Below are positions 22,085-34,570 of a DNA stretch of 64,000 bases, piece after piece. The stretch comes from Hansfordia pulvinata (taxonomy: Eukaryota > Ascomycota > Sordariomycetes > Xylariales), in assembly GCA_006538405.1 (NCBI GenBank), contig BJKQ01000010.1, positions 434,001-498,000 of the forward strand, in the 5' to 3' direction. Both the position numbers and the translations under genes were made by a program. The first letter of the stretch is position 1; every line of letters starts with the position of its first letter. The notes beneath the pieces are model-generated. The model did not search any database. It was not told where the DNA came from and worked only from the letters and a program-made list of their open reading frames with translations.

Positions 22085-24002
22085 TGGGGAGTGGCTTCCG
22101 AGGCATAACTCAGCGTGTTCATTCTTCGGACTCAATTCGGCGTCGGATTGAAAGCAGACCACCCACACGACAGGCGGAAGCCTACGCTTGCCCCAAGACG
22201 CCATTGTCAGTCGGAGCCCTGGGTTGAGAAACGACTACGGCATCTAATGTTTAGGGGTGAACGTCGGGCTTGTCAGGAACCTGCCGTTGCCAATATGGCT
22301 GAAGGTCAAATCTCGGTCGCGTCATGTACACGACGTCGGTTTCCAACCTGCGAATGCCAGAGCTATACTATGGCAAGCTCTCCACAAAGGGCCTGGGCCC
22401 CATTGGGGTGGGCGTCAGTCCGTCGGGGACAGATGTCAGCAGAAGCTGCGATAGATCAGAAGCACCCGCGCGCGCCAGCTCTGCACGAAGGCCATTGACC
22501 ATCGCTGATCAACGAGTTGGACGGGAGGCACGGCTCTACGTCAGCTTTCCAGTCTCATGGGTCTGCCCAGCGGCCCGGCTAACCCATGACGCCGCCGCGG
22601 ATGGACTGATAGGTTGGATGCCAGAACAGTCACTGCCAACACAGCCTCCCTCGGCCTGCGCGCTGGGCTCGTTCGAGGAAGTCGGGATGATGGGTTAGTC
22701 CCGGTCCCATCATTCGGGTCGGAGCAATTATGAACCAACAAGAGCCACCAATCTCCAACATTCTCCATGACGAAAGTCACTACAGGCTCGTCTGAAGAGC
22801 CGGTTTGCGGCGTCGCAAGGCCGTAAGGCACATGAATCTTGGCTAGAGGTTGGGGCGGTTTCGACAGGTTGCAAGGCTTCGCGTAAAGCAATCATCCTCG
22901 GCACCAGAGTCCATCGTTACTGTACCCATGCTAGCTGGAATCTGCTATATAAGACTGAGTCTTGACGATCAAACCCAACCTGAACGGCCGAGGGGAGCGT
23001 ACAGAGTGCACGTTTCCTCGCCCTGGTTCCCGGGCGGAGGCTCAATGGCGGGTCTCAAAAGCGTCCCCTTTCCGTATTCTTCGACTCGGAGCCCGCGGTG
23101 TTTCCTTTGTTTCTTTCCATCTGGTTCCTCCATAGTCAACTATTATCGCCAACTCGGGTTGAGCTTTAGCCGCTCTGTCTTTCTGGCACAAGCCGGAACC
23201 CCGAGATCTGGATTTCGACATGAATTGGCCCCCGAGTTGAGTCGTCGTGGACTTTTTTCTAAACCTAAGCCGGTGCCGCCCGGGCCCAGTGCACAGCTAT
23301 TGTCAACACTGAATTGCCGTCGAACCTCGAACAGGATCTATCGACTTGAAGCTCGCGGAAATGATTCGCAAATTAGCTCTTACCATCGCCACTGCTCGTT
23401 GCTCTTGATTGCCAGCCCTAGTGCTCCATGCTCATCGAGGAGACACTGTTGCTGATGAGCTTTCGCGGACGACGCGACCTCGAAATGCCCAGCAGCACCT
23501 CCGCAGTTTCCCCCGCCCCACCAAGCTCGATCCTTCGATGAGCTGCGCGCCCAAGACAGCCCTTGGTCGTCCATTGACTGAGGCCTTTGAATGACTGACA
23601 CTTGCGACTATCGTCTCCCCTGGCTTCGGCGCTCTCCCCGGCCAGGATGCTCACGTCAGCCGGCCGACGCTTGATTTCATACCTCTTTTCGGCTCGGACC
23701 GCACAGAGCCTAGCCTGCAGCAGGCTGGGGTGTGGTAGACGTGCCTGCCAGCCGCTCCATACGATGGAATATGCGGCTGGGACGAGGCTGCGCCCCCATG
23801 CAACCCTACCCCGCCTCACATGCAGATAACACGGCCCCGCCGCCCTCAGTCGGCGGCTACAGCTCCAAACGGGCCGGCTGTCCTTTCATGATATGGGCCG
23901 TAGTCCCAGCTTGGCCGTCCGTCTCCATTGCCTCTTCCGCCTGCCACGCAATGGGCAGTCTCGAGCGAGCAGGCGCCGCGGACATCGAGCACCCACCCGA
24001 CA
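22085..24002. other. long intergenic region upstream of the CorA-like gene
   Basis: About 1.9 kb. A + strand open frame of about 200 codons at 22850-23455 has basic, Ser-rich, non-globular composition and no recognisable motif, so I reject it. Nothing else is supported here; it is probably promoter and leader of the large gene that follows. Confidence 0.45.
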
Positions 24003-27000
24003 ATGTCATCACCCGGAACATCGCCCACCAGGGCAGTGCCCGAGGCCAAGACGCATTTCCTGCTCAGCCTGGTGTCGGAACGCGCACTACTTGACCTGGG
24101 CTATTCGTTCCACCAGGAGGTTAGTACTCGCACATGTCTCGATTCTCGTCTCTATACTCATTCGTGCTCGCGAGATAGGGCGGGGAGTACGTCATCCCGG
24201 GTCACCTAAGCAGGGAAGATATCGATCGGATCCTCAAGCTTAGCGAGGAATACGACGAGGCAGACGATGCAGCCCACGCCGCGCGCCGCCAGATTGGCCG
24301 CCACGTCCACGTTCCTGAACGGCGTAGGCAGGAATACCGCAAAGAGCTTGACCGATTGGCGCCTTTGGGGGCGGCCTCCGCCGAGATGATGCCGTATATC
24401 ATGGCAGCCCCTACCGCAGCGCCGTACGGGCCAGACGCTTACGGAGCCCCATCTTACAGCCTGACGCCGTATGGAGCGACGCCGTACGGAGCGGCATCCT
24501 ATGGAGTCCCGTCGTATGGGACAGCATCGTACGGGGTGCCGCCGTATGGGCCAGCATCGTACGTGGTGCCGCCATACGGGAAGGCATCTCATGGGGCGGG
24601 CTATTTCGGGTCAGCGCCGTACGGGACGAATCCCTACGGAACGGGACCTTACGGAACAGCGCCGTACGGGGCCAGTCCCTACGGAGCAGGATATTACGGT
24701 ACGGCGCCGTACGGGGCAGCTCCCTACGGCACAGAACCTTACAGGACAGCGTCCTCCGGAACGACCCAAGCTGCAACATCGCCTTACGCAGCCGCAGACG
24801 GACCGACGTCTCCCGGAGAAAGCGACGCGGAGCAAAGACACCAAGAGCAGTCCCATCCTGACCAGAAGGGAGAGACATATGGTTCCTCCAGTGCTGCCTC
24901 CAGCACTTCCTCCAGTGCTGAGTTCTTCAGGCCGAAAGACCAACGGCACACAGCAGAGCACGATGCAGGCTTCGGGGGAGCTCGCAAGAAAGCCTGGTCT
25001 CACCGGCAATACTCGATGAAGGGATGCAACACGAACTTCCTCAAAGTCGGCTCAGTACGATACGACGAGTATCGGTCCGAGAAGGACAGGATCAGCCTGC
25101 GTGATCACTCTGCAAGCTCGCAGAAAGAACCTCGTTTCCGATGGCTGTAAGTCCAGGCGCCGGCATGCGCAGATTCTGCGGGAGAGAGGCTGACGACTAC
25201 CGCCAGACACGCACAGTGCCAGTCGGACCCAACAGGGGTGATGTGGGTGAGTTTCGAGGTCCCGTCCAGCCAGATGCCACTCTGACCAAGCCCCAGAGCT
25301 TGATAGGTTCATGCCCCGACCTCTCCCTGGATCTTCGCCGCCGATTGTCGGGCGTTCTGGAGCGGGCCGAGCAACTCGACGAAGAAAGATCTGCCTGGTG
25401 CGCCCTACAATGCGAAAAGATATCTTCCACAGGAGACAGGGAAATCATTGCGAGCCTTCACGCTGTGCCCTATCTCCAGCTTGGCGAGGCGAACACAGAC
25501 TCTGCAGACAACAGTGCGAGACCTCCGGAGACACTGCTCGAGCGGCTCTATGGCTGCCAAATCGACTCTCGACGCGAGTCGGACCAGGTGGTGAACAAGG
25601 TCTTGCCCAGCGAAGCCAGCAGAGCCTTGCGGGTACCAAAGCTGTGGGTATTCCTCGTGAACAACGGTAGCTCCCCCATCTTGTCCCCTGCAGTCGCTGG
25701 ATACCGCTGATACGGCGCGCAGAGGTCCTCCTCACCTGCTCACCACACTCGTTCGATCAATTGACTCGCGACCTGATCAAGATGGAGCCGGCGTCGTCTC
25801 TAGAGAGATATACGATCCACGTGGTGATACAGGAGCCAGGGGGGCGTCACCAATACAGCACCACAATTGACCAGCATTGCTCGTTCTCGGTACGTTTCAC
25901 CCTCATACAGCAGATGGCCGGACAGGTGCTCATCGTTTGCGACGACCACAGGGGCTATACAAGCGCATGCTGGTATCGACCTCGATGGATCTAGCCGAGT
26001 TCAAGTACGACATAACCTTGAGAGACGGTCAAGTGTTGACGGCCGAGAGGTGGATGATCCTCTTGCAGAGTGGCAAGAAGGAGGTCGAGGGAGAAATCTA
26101 CACTCTCTCCAGACGGATAGAGGCCGCTCCAGCACCACCAAGCCAGGCAGCCAGCCTTGGATATCCTGTCTTGCCGACATCTGTGCCGCGAAACCCCGAG
26201 AGGCGAGGTTCGCGGGCGGATCTTCGACCTGGGGCAGGGACAGGCTATGCTGAGACCGTCGTCACCGCCGATTGGGACGATTCCAACCAGTCAGTGCGAC
26301 AAAATGCGGGCGAGAGAGTACGTATCAGGACGACGTCCGGCTTCAGATATGACATTACTTCATCTGCTGACAGAAGTCACAGAAATCGTATTTGTTGGAC
26401 ACTCTCAAGCGTCCACATGGTCCAGGGTCGGAGAAGAGCCTCCACGACAGGCCCAGAAGCCACAGTACTTGGATTCCCGGTAGCGGAAGCAGCAGTAACG
26501 GAAACCTTTTGACAAAGACAGGACTCGAAGGGGCAAAGAGAAGGACAGCATCTTACCCCCGACTTCGTGAGAAAAGCCGAGATTTTAATGACAGCAAGGG
26601 ACAGTGGCCCGGTCCGAGATACATAGCAGCAGGCGGAAGGAGACCACCAGAAAACACCAAGCCACACGATTCTGGTCGGACGTCCGCCAGGCCTGGGCAT
26701 GAGAGTCCACGGGGATCTTCACGTAGGAGAGTCTTGCCCCGGAGACGCCCTTCACGGCAGGTCAGAGTCGCAACGCAGCGGGCCGAAGAACGGAGACGCG
26801 GGAGGAGCACCGGAGATCCCGAAGAGTCAGACATCATGTTGACAGAGGATGACACCGATACTTCTGAGGGGTGGCATAGTCCTTATTACCCCGAATTTGA
26901 AATTCTAGAGTACAAGGAAGCACTCGGGGGGAGGCTTACCAGACAGGAGCGGAAGCGCTATGAAGAACTCAAACCCGAAGCGACGGAGCGCGCAGTAGCT

Positions 27001-30000
27001 GCCGAGCGAGAGGAGATTCACACGCTGATGGATAAAAAGTCTCTGCGTGGGGAGCTCCTCGAACGGGACCAAAAACGCCTCGACGAGCTGTTGGAGCTCT
27101 GGGATAGGGCCGCTGCGCATCAACGGACTACTGCCGCTAACAATCCACCAGGCCATGCGCCAGGGGATGCTTTGGGGCCTCGAGGCCCGGAGGAGCCTGG
27201 AGACAGGAGTGCTTTTGGGCGCGCTCCTGGTGGCACGGCGCCTGAAATAGCTGCCGAGCGAGAGAAGATTTTCATGCTGATGGAGAAGAAGTATCTGCGT
27301 GGAAAGCTGCTCAGAAAGGACCAGGAACTTCTCGACGAGCTCATGGAGAAGGCCGCCGCGCGTGAACTGACTGATGCCACTGACGATGGTGCCGAGCCTC
27401 CTACGGCAGGAGGAGCTTTGAAGTCTCGATACTCGGAGGAGCCCAGAGACAAGGACGCTGGAGCTTCTCCCGCTTCTGACACGCAACCGCAACACGGCAG
27501 CGAGGAGGCTGCAGAGGCGCCAACCAAGCCCGACTTGAACGAGCCGGGAACAGCAACCTTGGCGAAACCTGCCGAAGCCACCGAGACAGGACAAGTCGAA
27601 CTTGAGAGCGAACAGGGAGGACCCATGGCAGAGCGCCAGAGCCACGTCGACGGCCTCTTTGCCAGAGCCACGGCTTATCAAGAGGCTGTTGCGGGTCCCG
27701 AATCGAGTGCGTTGGTGCTTTATAGGCCGCAAGCTGCGAATCCGAATTCCCACGGCGACAAGAACGACCTGGAGTCGGAAACGCTCGTGTCAGAACACCA
27801 GGGCTCTTCTTTGCAGTGGGTTCTCTACGACGGGGGAGAGACAGATAGATCTCCCACACCGACCACACCGACAGATAACGAGCAGGATGCCGCGGCTCCG
27901 GACGAGGGCCTGGGCATCGTCTCATCTGCGGGCGTCCAGACAGCTGCCTCGGCGACCGCAGATCGCCCACGGGATCCACAGAGCCGGGTGATGTACATGG
28001 AAGAGACGGAAGACGAGGACATGAGGCCCTCGTTGAGAGCGTCCACGGCACGCCACTCTTACCAGGAGTCCGAGCTGGACCAGGAGTCCGAGCTGGGCTG
28101 GGAAGGCTCTCCCCCGGGATCGCCTCCACGTCCCGCCAGATCCGAGCCAGAGCAACGACGAAGAATGCCTCCGCCGGCCAGGCCCGGTCCCACCATCTCA
28201 CGTCCTGCCAGATTCGAGCCAGAGCAACGACGAAAAATGCCTCCGCCGGCCTGGCCCCCTCTCAACATCTCTGTCCCCAGTCGAAAGGAGAAGCCAGTAC
28301 GAACGATTGGAACCGATTCCTACGGCGACGAAAGCGATGACGGAAGCATGGAGAGTGCGTCCCGCTCGGCTAACGGGGTGATAACCACAGTGGGAGGCGG
28401 TAAATGGAGGCTCAGCGAGGTTGACAGCGACACTTCTTCCGAGGGGAGGACGGCGCGAAGCCGCCTTGCGTCCACCCCATCCATCTCAGGCCGCCGCCGC
28501 AGGAGGCGCACCTCCATCAGCAGCTCGTTGTCTTCTGTGTCCCCGAGCCGCTCCACGTACGTTTCCACCAAGTCGACGAATGCGAAGAGCGTCCGGTGGG
28601 CGGATGAGCCCGTGTCGTATTCCAACGGATACGACTCCGTGCCTTACACTAGCGGCTCGGATCAATGGGAGGACGAATGGTCAGACGAGGAAGGCCAAGG
28701 AGACGGTTACCGAAGCTGGGCAAGCAAGGATGGTGGACGCGCTGCATATGGACAGCAGAGAGCCGGGCCGTACGCCGGGCAGCACCTTGCGGCGTACAGC
28801 GGAATCAATAACCCCTTTGCCCCCATGGCCTCGCCGTGCGCAGGGCAGCACCTTGCGGCGTACGGAAACAACATCAGCAACCCCTTTGCCCCTGTGGTCC
28901 CGCCCCAGGAGCACGTCCGAGTCCGTGAAAGGGAGTCTCGCTTTCGGCTGACGCAGCAGAAGCTGCTGACGAGCACCGCACATCTCTCGACGCCTCCTAT
29001 CTTCACGTGGAGAGTGGCCACGGGCGAGAAGGAGGAGCCACGGGACGTCTCGGTCGCGGGCCTCCGGGCCGAGCGCTCGCCTCTGCACATCCTCGAGCAC
29101 GTGGCCGAGTCGCTCGACCAGGACACGCACGCGTCGTCGATCACCAACGGCTTCGCGTGCACGCGGCAGGACCTGCAGCAGCGGGACGACGTCCTGAGCA
29201 GGGTGCGGACGGACCGCTTCGGCGACTACCCGTACCCGGACCACGTCTTCATAGCGCAGGCCGTCAACCTGGCGCAGACCTTCATGTCCTACTTCATGGC
29301 GGACATCGACTCGTACCACCCGGTGTGCTGCCGCTTCTGGGGCGCCGTGGGCGAGATTGCTCTGGTCAGCCCCCTTCTTTTCTGTCTTGAGACTCTTTCT
29401 TGCTGAGACTAACTTGCAATGACAACTTGCAGACAACCAGGGTCTTCGGGGACACGCACGTCTTCGGCCCCAGCGTGCCGTCCTGGGTAGTCGTGCTGCC
29501 CGACGGGTTCAGGGACCTCGACCTGTGCGGCGCGTGCCGGGACGGCCAGTCGTACCCGGACCAGGCCTCCGCCGTCGCCCACATCCGGGAGCAGCACCCC
29601 GGGTTCCCCGCGGCGTATCAGAACTCGACGGGCCCGGCCATGCAGGACCCGTGCTGCGCGTGGGTGCACGCCTCGGGCCGGACGAGCGCGGTGAACGGGG
29701 ACTCGGAGGCCTGGACGGCCCGGCTGCGCGCCCTCGTTTTCCGGCTGACCGTCATCAACCAGCGGCTGTACGAGATCCAGTGCCTCATCGCCCGGCCGTC
29801 GCCGTCGTCGCCGTCTCAGCCCGGCAGGAAGGCTCAGGAGCCGCCGCCGCCGCTCCTGCCGCGCAGCCTGGTGTCGGCGTTCGAGCAGGTCGTCAACATG
29901 GTCCTGCTGACGACGCGGGCGCAGACGCTCGAGGCCATGGGCGGCGGCCTGCGGGGAGAGGGGGAGGGGGCGGGGGGCTGGGACCCGGCGTCGCCCGAGC

Positions 30001-31279
30001 ACCGGACCGTGCAGAAGCTGGACCGGCGGTCGCAGCGCGCGTGGGACGACGTGGTGGACCAGCTGGACCGGGGCAGCCGGGACGTCCTGGTCACGGGGGT
30101 CGAGCAGCGCGACGTCGAGTTCCTGACGAGCCAGGAGGTCGGCCCGGCGTTCGTGGCGGCGTCGCTGGTGGCGTGGGCCCAGAACCTGAACTTGCGCCTG
30201 GCGACTGCGGCCGGCAAGGGCAGGGGCAGGGGCTTGGGGTGGGAGCGGCAGCAGGAGGAGGTCGAGCCCGTCGCCCTGTACGCCAAGTACATGTCCGGGC
30301 TGCAGTACCGGGCGAACCGGCGGCCGCAGCGGCGCGTCTTCGCCGAGATCAACGCGTTCGAGGAGGAGGTGCAGGCGCTGAAGGGGGTGGTGCGGGACCA
30401 GCGGGAGACGCTCGAGGCGCTGCAGGACGCCGCGGCGCGCCTGGCGGGGGGGAGCGGCGGCGGCAGCAGTGTGCTCGGCGGCAGGACGGGGAGCGTCGAG
30501 TGCGACTCGGCCGGGGTATCGTGGGTGGGCGTGAGGGGCGGGGAAGCCCATCACCAGGGAAAGGATCCTCCCCCCCTTACGCCCCGTCCGCCGAGGGGCG
30601 CTATATCCAGAGGCAGGTGAAGCGGCTGCAGCAGCGCGAGGCCAGCCTGGAGAAGCAGGAGCAGATTGCGCGGCGGCTCAAGGACCACGTCAAGCAGACG
30701 GTCGAGATTATCGACGAGGGCCACGGCCGGGCGATCCGCGTCTTTACCATTGTCACGCTGTTCTTCCTGCCCATGTGAGTTTCGGACCGTTCCCCCCCCC
30801 CGAACTGGCATCCCTTTCTCTGCTGGCCCGTTGAGGTCTTTTCCGTGTGTCAAGCCCACTCACTGACTTTTTTTCTTACTTCGCGCAGGTCCTTCGTGAC
30901 GAGCTTCTTCGGGATGAACACGACGGACATCCGCGACACGGAGAGCAGCCAGACGCTGTTCTGGGCCGTCGGGCTGCCGCTGACCGCCCTGACGCTGCTG
31001 CTGGCGTTCGCGTACGGCTACCGGTCGGACGACATTGACGACTGGGTCAACTCGGTGCTACCCCGCCGCGGCCGCCGGGGGCCTTCCGGCGGGAGGCTTG
31101 CTGGCGGCGGCGGCGGCGGCGCGTCGGGGGCCATGCGGCAGGATACCTTCGACGACCCGGCGATAGCCCAGGCCGCGAGCGGCAGGTTCGGCGCAGCGGC
31201 GATGGGGCACAGCGACGAGCTGCCGCGGTGGAGGAGGGTCGGGCCTCTGCGGGGAGGGGGCGGACAGACGAAGTGCTAA
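24003..31279 (+). CDS. giant CorA-like membrane protein with low-complexity N-terminal half
   Basis: Nine exons can be joined in frame: 24003-24119, 24179-25146, 25207-25246, 25297-25666, 25723-25889, 25952-26317, 26374-29364, 29433-30774 and 30889-31279, about 2250 aa. Order of parts: a short domain (SERALLDLGYSFHQE, GHLSREDIDRILKLSEEY); tandem PYG repeats (24408-24790); and a conserved block typical of fungal CorA-like proteins (EPRFRWL, LLERLYGCQID, PKLWVFLVNNEVLLTCSPHS). Next come a long charged Ser/Pro/Glu region with two internal duplications, a globular domain (HVFIAQAVNLAQTFMSYFM, WEDEW-type acid patches), a coiled coil (RYIQRQVKRLQQREASLEKQ), and two membrane segments. TIVTLFFLPM and SFFGMNTTDI carry the CorA GMN motif; the final helix is LFWAVGLPLTALTLLLAFAY. 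One base is missing in the C7 run 30570-30576. Ion transport is inferred only from the GMN motif. Confidence 0.72.
24408..24790 (+). repeat. tandem PYG-type coding repeats
   Basis: Within exon 2 of the CorA-like gene the protein repeats a 4-8 residue unit of the form P-Y/S-Y-G-T/A/V (for example APYGTNPYGTGPYGTAPYG) more than 15 times. Codon choice varies between units, so the array is not a recent DNA-level expansion. It is aromatic, glycine- and proline-rich, and so probably disordered. Confidence 0.85.
26980..27390 (+). repeat. internal duplication in the CorA-like protein
   Basis: Two diverged copies of an acidic/basic helical unit: AAEREEIHTLMDKKSLRGEL (from about 26998) and IAAEREKIFMLMEKKYLRGK (from about 27247). 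Each continues with DQ..LDEL and an Ala/Glu-rich helix. They are separated by a Pro/Gly-rich linker (GPRGPEEPGDRS). Function unknown. Confidence 0.7.
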
Positions 31280-31574
31280 GCAAACGAAGAGTAGGGGCAC
31301 AGGGTGGATGGATGGTCTCGTATGGGTGACGGCCGCTGTTGCCAGCATGCTCTTGTTGGTAATGTCTATTCTCTATCCTGGAGGAACGTCGTCGCGGTGG
31401 ACAATGCTGTCCGAGGGGGTCCTTGACCATCTGATGCCCTCACAGCCTGTCTTAGTCTCTAGGAGAACCAGAGAGTCGAACATCATTAAGAAATTTATCA
31501 TCATACTCGTCGAAAGAGAATCCCGTCGTCGTACCCTTCATCACGCGTATTTCGTTACAGAGCAGGCCTTTCTT

Positions 31575-32995
31575 TCAACGCGCCGTGCTGACGCGCACGC
31601 TCGTCTCGCTCCGGACCATGATGCCGCCGCCCTGCTCGGGCGAGGGCCCGCGCTCGAGGTCGTCGTTGTCGTTGCCGGTGATGGTGACCTGGGGCCCGCG
31701 GCGGGACTGGCCCCTGCCTCCTCTTCCTCCTACTGCCCCGCCACCAAAGCCGTGGATCGTCGAGGCCCCGTCCGAGTAGTCGCCGCCGCCGCAGGCCAGC
31801 TTGTGGATCGAGTCGGACTCGTCCTCGGCGCCGCCGCCGCCACCGCCCTTTGTCGATCTGCCGCCCCGGTTGTGCAGCCGGATGAAGGACTTTTGCTTGG
31901 TGCTGAAGGTCTTGACGGCGCCGGAGCCGTCGGTGGTGCTGCGGACGCCGAGCAGGTCGAGGAAGCGCCCGTAGAGGGGGCGAAGGAGGGGGAGGCAGGC
32001 TGGTGGGGATGGTCAGCTGGGTCATCAGATGGGACCTGAAGGCAGGCAACTCACCACAGAAGACGGCGAGGTTGGTCTCGACGTTGGCCCAGATCATGAT
32101 GGGGGCGACGTCAAAGTTGAACTCGGGGGTGTGGACGTTGAAGATCTTGGACCAGATCATGGTCATGAGCGAGGCGCCGCAGACGACGATGCCGAAGCCG
32201 AACAGGACCAGGATGCCCATCTTCTGGCGGCGCTGCAGCCTCATCCGGCTGACCTGCACGACGGGCAGCGTCAGGATGGACAGGTCGAGCAGCAGGTGCG
32301 CCATGACGGACCAGAACAGGAAGACCGAGTCGTCGATGCACCGCGCCTCGATGCTCTTGTCCCAGAAGCCCTGCACGGGCCAGCAGTGGAAGACGGCCAG
32401 GACGGTCTGCGAGGAAGAAAAGTCAGTAAGGAGACTCCATCGTCAGTCAGGCTCGGCCGACTATAGGTACTCACCCGGACTATCAGCCACAAGACCACGG
32501 CCGCCATGAGCAGCTGGATCGGCAGGCGGATCTGTGAGGTCTTGAAGAGGCGCCAGTAGAAGGCCAGCACCGCCAGCTTGGAGAAGGCCAGCGTCGCCGC
32601 GTAGCACAGCTCGACGGCGTACATGAGCTGCGACGACACGTAGACGGCCTGCGCCGGCGTGTACCAGTCGACGTCGGCGAAATGGAGCCCCAGCCCTTGC
32701 GAGATCCAGTAGAACGTGATGATCTGGTACGCCACGGCCAGGACCTGTTGTCACATCTCAACCTGTCAGTCGATCCGATTCTGACCTGTCATTCGGCCAT
32801 AGCGCTTGCTGTCACTCGGCCATAGTGTCTGGGAGGGGAACTGACGTAGGAAATCAGGATAAAGTAGTCGTCCAGGCCCAGCGGCTGCTTGGTCACATGG
32901 CGGGCGTATCCGCGGCTCAGGATCGCCGCCGTCGAGGCCACCAAGCAGATGATGCCCGAGGCCCAGAGGTCGGGCTGGTGGTTCGTCTCGAGCAT
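31575..32995 (-). CDS. PTH11-like integral membrane receptor (fungal rhodopsin-type domain)
   Basis: Predicted seven-helix plasma-membrane protein of the fungal family typified by Pth11, associated with surface and nutrient sensing in plant-associated fungi. Exons: 32995-32846, 32744-32475, 32406-32055 and 31999-31575. Introns are 101, 68 and 55 bp. Helices include WASGIICLVASTAAILS, VAYQIITFYWISQGLGL, LMAAVVLWLIVRTVLAVFHC, VFLFWSVMAHLLLDLSILTL and MGILVLFGFGIVVCGASLMT. The family signatures LGLDDYF, WPVQGFWD and the IWANVETNLAVFCACLPLLR segment are present. The C-terminal tail is Gly/Ser/Arg-rich (GGRSTKGGGGGG). No CFEM domain is seen at the N-terminus. An in-frame ATG 39 bp upstream (33034) is possible, but the extra residues look non-conserved. 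Product is 398 aa. Confidence 0.82.
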
Positions 32996-33995
32996 GGCGG
33001 AAGAAACAAGTTCTGGCTTCACGGCGCACAGCACACAGCCCGCAAACTCGGGGAGGGGGAGGGAAGCGGTGGCCCTCGGCCGTGGGTTATAAGAGCATCT
33101 TCTATCCGCGGAGGGCGTCCGAGCGCGCCGTCCGCCTTGTCTTCTGGTCCCGGATACGGATACTTGTACTCATCACTCGTACGGACTTGTCCCTGCACCC
33201 TCTATATCAGGGGAGGTTGTGCCGCCTCCCTTTCTGCCCCCTCTACGAGTAGAAAAGCCCTGTTTCCACGCGTACGTCTTCGGCCGCTAAAGCACGCCGC
33301 TCCCGCCGCGAATGGGCCCCTTCCGAGCCGGCGCTATCGTTGGTGCTAGAGCGAACCATCGCGGCGCTAGATCTCACGCGAGGTGGCCCCGTCCCCCAGC
33401 ACAGGCCAGGTTCCGGACGTCTGGTTGCGGCGTTGGGCCTGTAAGCTGAGCGCGCGCGCCGGGATGTGCCTTGCTCTGCTGCTCTGATGCGTCTGAGAGC
33501 CACGGGTCTGTGTGGGTGTGTTTCGATCTCTCTGCTCTGCACTGTGAGGCGGTTGGCCGCCAACGCCCGTCCGTGTCCAGTCCATGTGTCCAGGAATAGG
33601 TCCACGGCCAACACCGTGCCCGCTGGCCGGCGACATGCGAGATGGCCGGAGCTCAAGACCGGTCTGCCTGCCTGCCATCCTGCCATAAGTGCCTGGTCGA
33701 GGGGCATTTGTTCGGACGGAGAGAGGCCACGCCACATCCCTGGGACGCTCATCGACCGCCGCCGGATCTGGATCTGGATCTGCGATAACCCTGCCTCCCA
33801 GGACCGTACGTACGAGCGAGTAACTCGTAGATCCCAAGAACCTGGGTCCGAGCGGGTCGTCTCTCTCTCTCTCTCTCCTGCGTGTGTGTGGGCGAGTGCT
33901 CCAGCTGTTTCCGGACGGCCGCAACAGCCAACGTGGGAAACCCAGTACCAGTAGTATCATCTAGAGACCTCCCCATGACAAGACTGCCAGAGTAA

Positions 33996-34003
33996 TACTC
34001 GTA
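33996..34003 (+). promoter_or_regulatory. TACTCGTA octamer
   Basis: Recurrent intergenic octamer, here in an AT-rich context (AATACTCGTATT, itself a near-palindrome), about 1 kb upstream of the receptor gene. Confidence 0.3.
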
Positions 34004-34237
34004 TTGTAAGCCTGGGAACAGATGCAAGCACTCTCTTATCACGGGAGGGCCGCGGTCCCAGCCCACGAGGCTTGCGGGTACGCGTAACGCATTTATCTCA
34101 TCACAGAAAGATGGCTGGTTTCAACTAGTCTTGGCCCCCCGGAGAGCCCGCCACACGTGCCACCCGCCCAAACCACAACAAGAGTAGACAAGTCTGGCGC
34201 GGGTGGGCGCATTGAGCCGGCAGGGTGGGTTTCCCCG

Positions 34238-34245
34238 TACTCGTA
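34238..34245 (+). promoter_or_regulatory. TACTCGTA octamer
   Basis: Recurrent intergenic octamer, about 330 bp from the left border of the AT-rich island. Confidence 0.3.
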
Positions 34246-34570
34246 TCTCGTGGCGCTCGGTAGGCTCGATCCGAACGATCAGGGGGCCCTCCTCCTTAGG
34301 CGTATTATAGTTAAGTAGGTAGTAATAAGGGTCAAGACGATGCAATTGTGTGAGTGCTGTGTAAGCCGTCCCCGGCTGAGCCCGGTCCGGCCGGTTCGCC
34401 ACCAGCGATAGCTCCCGTCCTGCCAGCCACTGGCACCGCTCTCGACTTACGAGTGAAAGCCGTAGCCGCAGGCTTTCGCAAGTGGCTTTCGTGACAGGCC
34501 AGAGCATCACATGTGAGAGACGCGCACACGTCCGGGCACCGACGCCGGTCACTCCCTTTTACGAACGTGT

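Larger units (their letters stand above)
32996..34570. other. receptor upstream region bordering the AT island
   Basis: About 1.6 kb of normal-GC DNA. It contains two exact TACTCGTA octamers (33996, 34238), a cluster of related sequence at 33806-33830, a CT repeat near 33860, and no credible gene. The GC content collapses at about 34571. Confidence 0.5.

Noticed and set aside
22850..23455. 201-codon + strand open frame in the region before the CorA-like gene
   Set aside because: Composition is Ser/Arg/Pro-rich without motifs or domain-like hydrophobic pattern, and there is no supporting splice structure.
25141..25150. TAA at 25148-25150 as the end of a separate PYG-repeat gene
   Set aside because: The stop lies inside a perfect GTAAGT donor, and the next three exons continue a block typical of fungal CorA-like proteins with matching phases.
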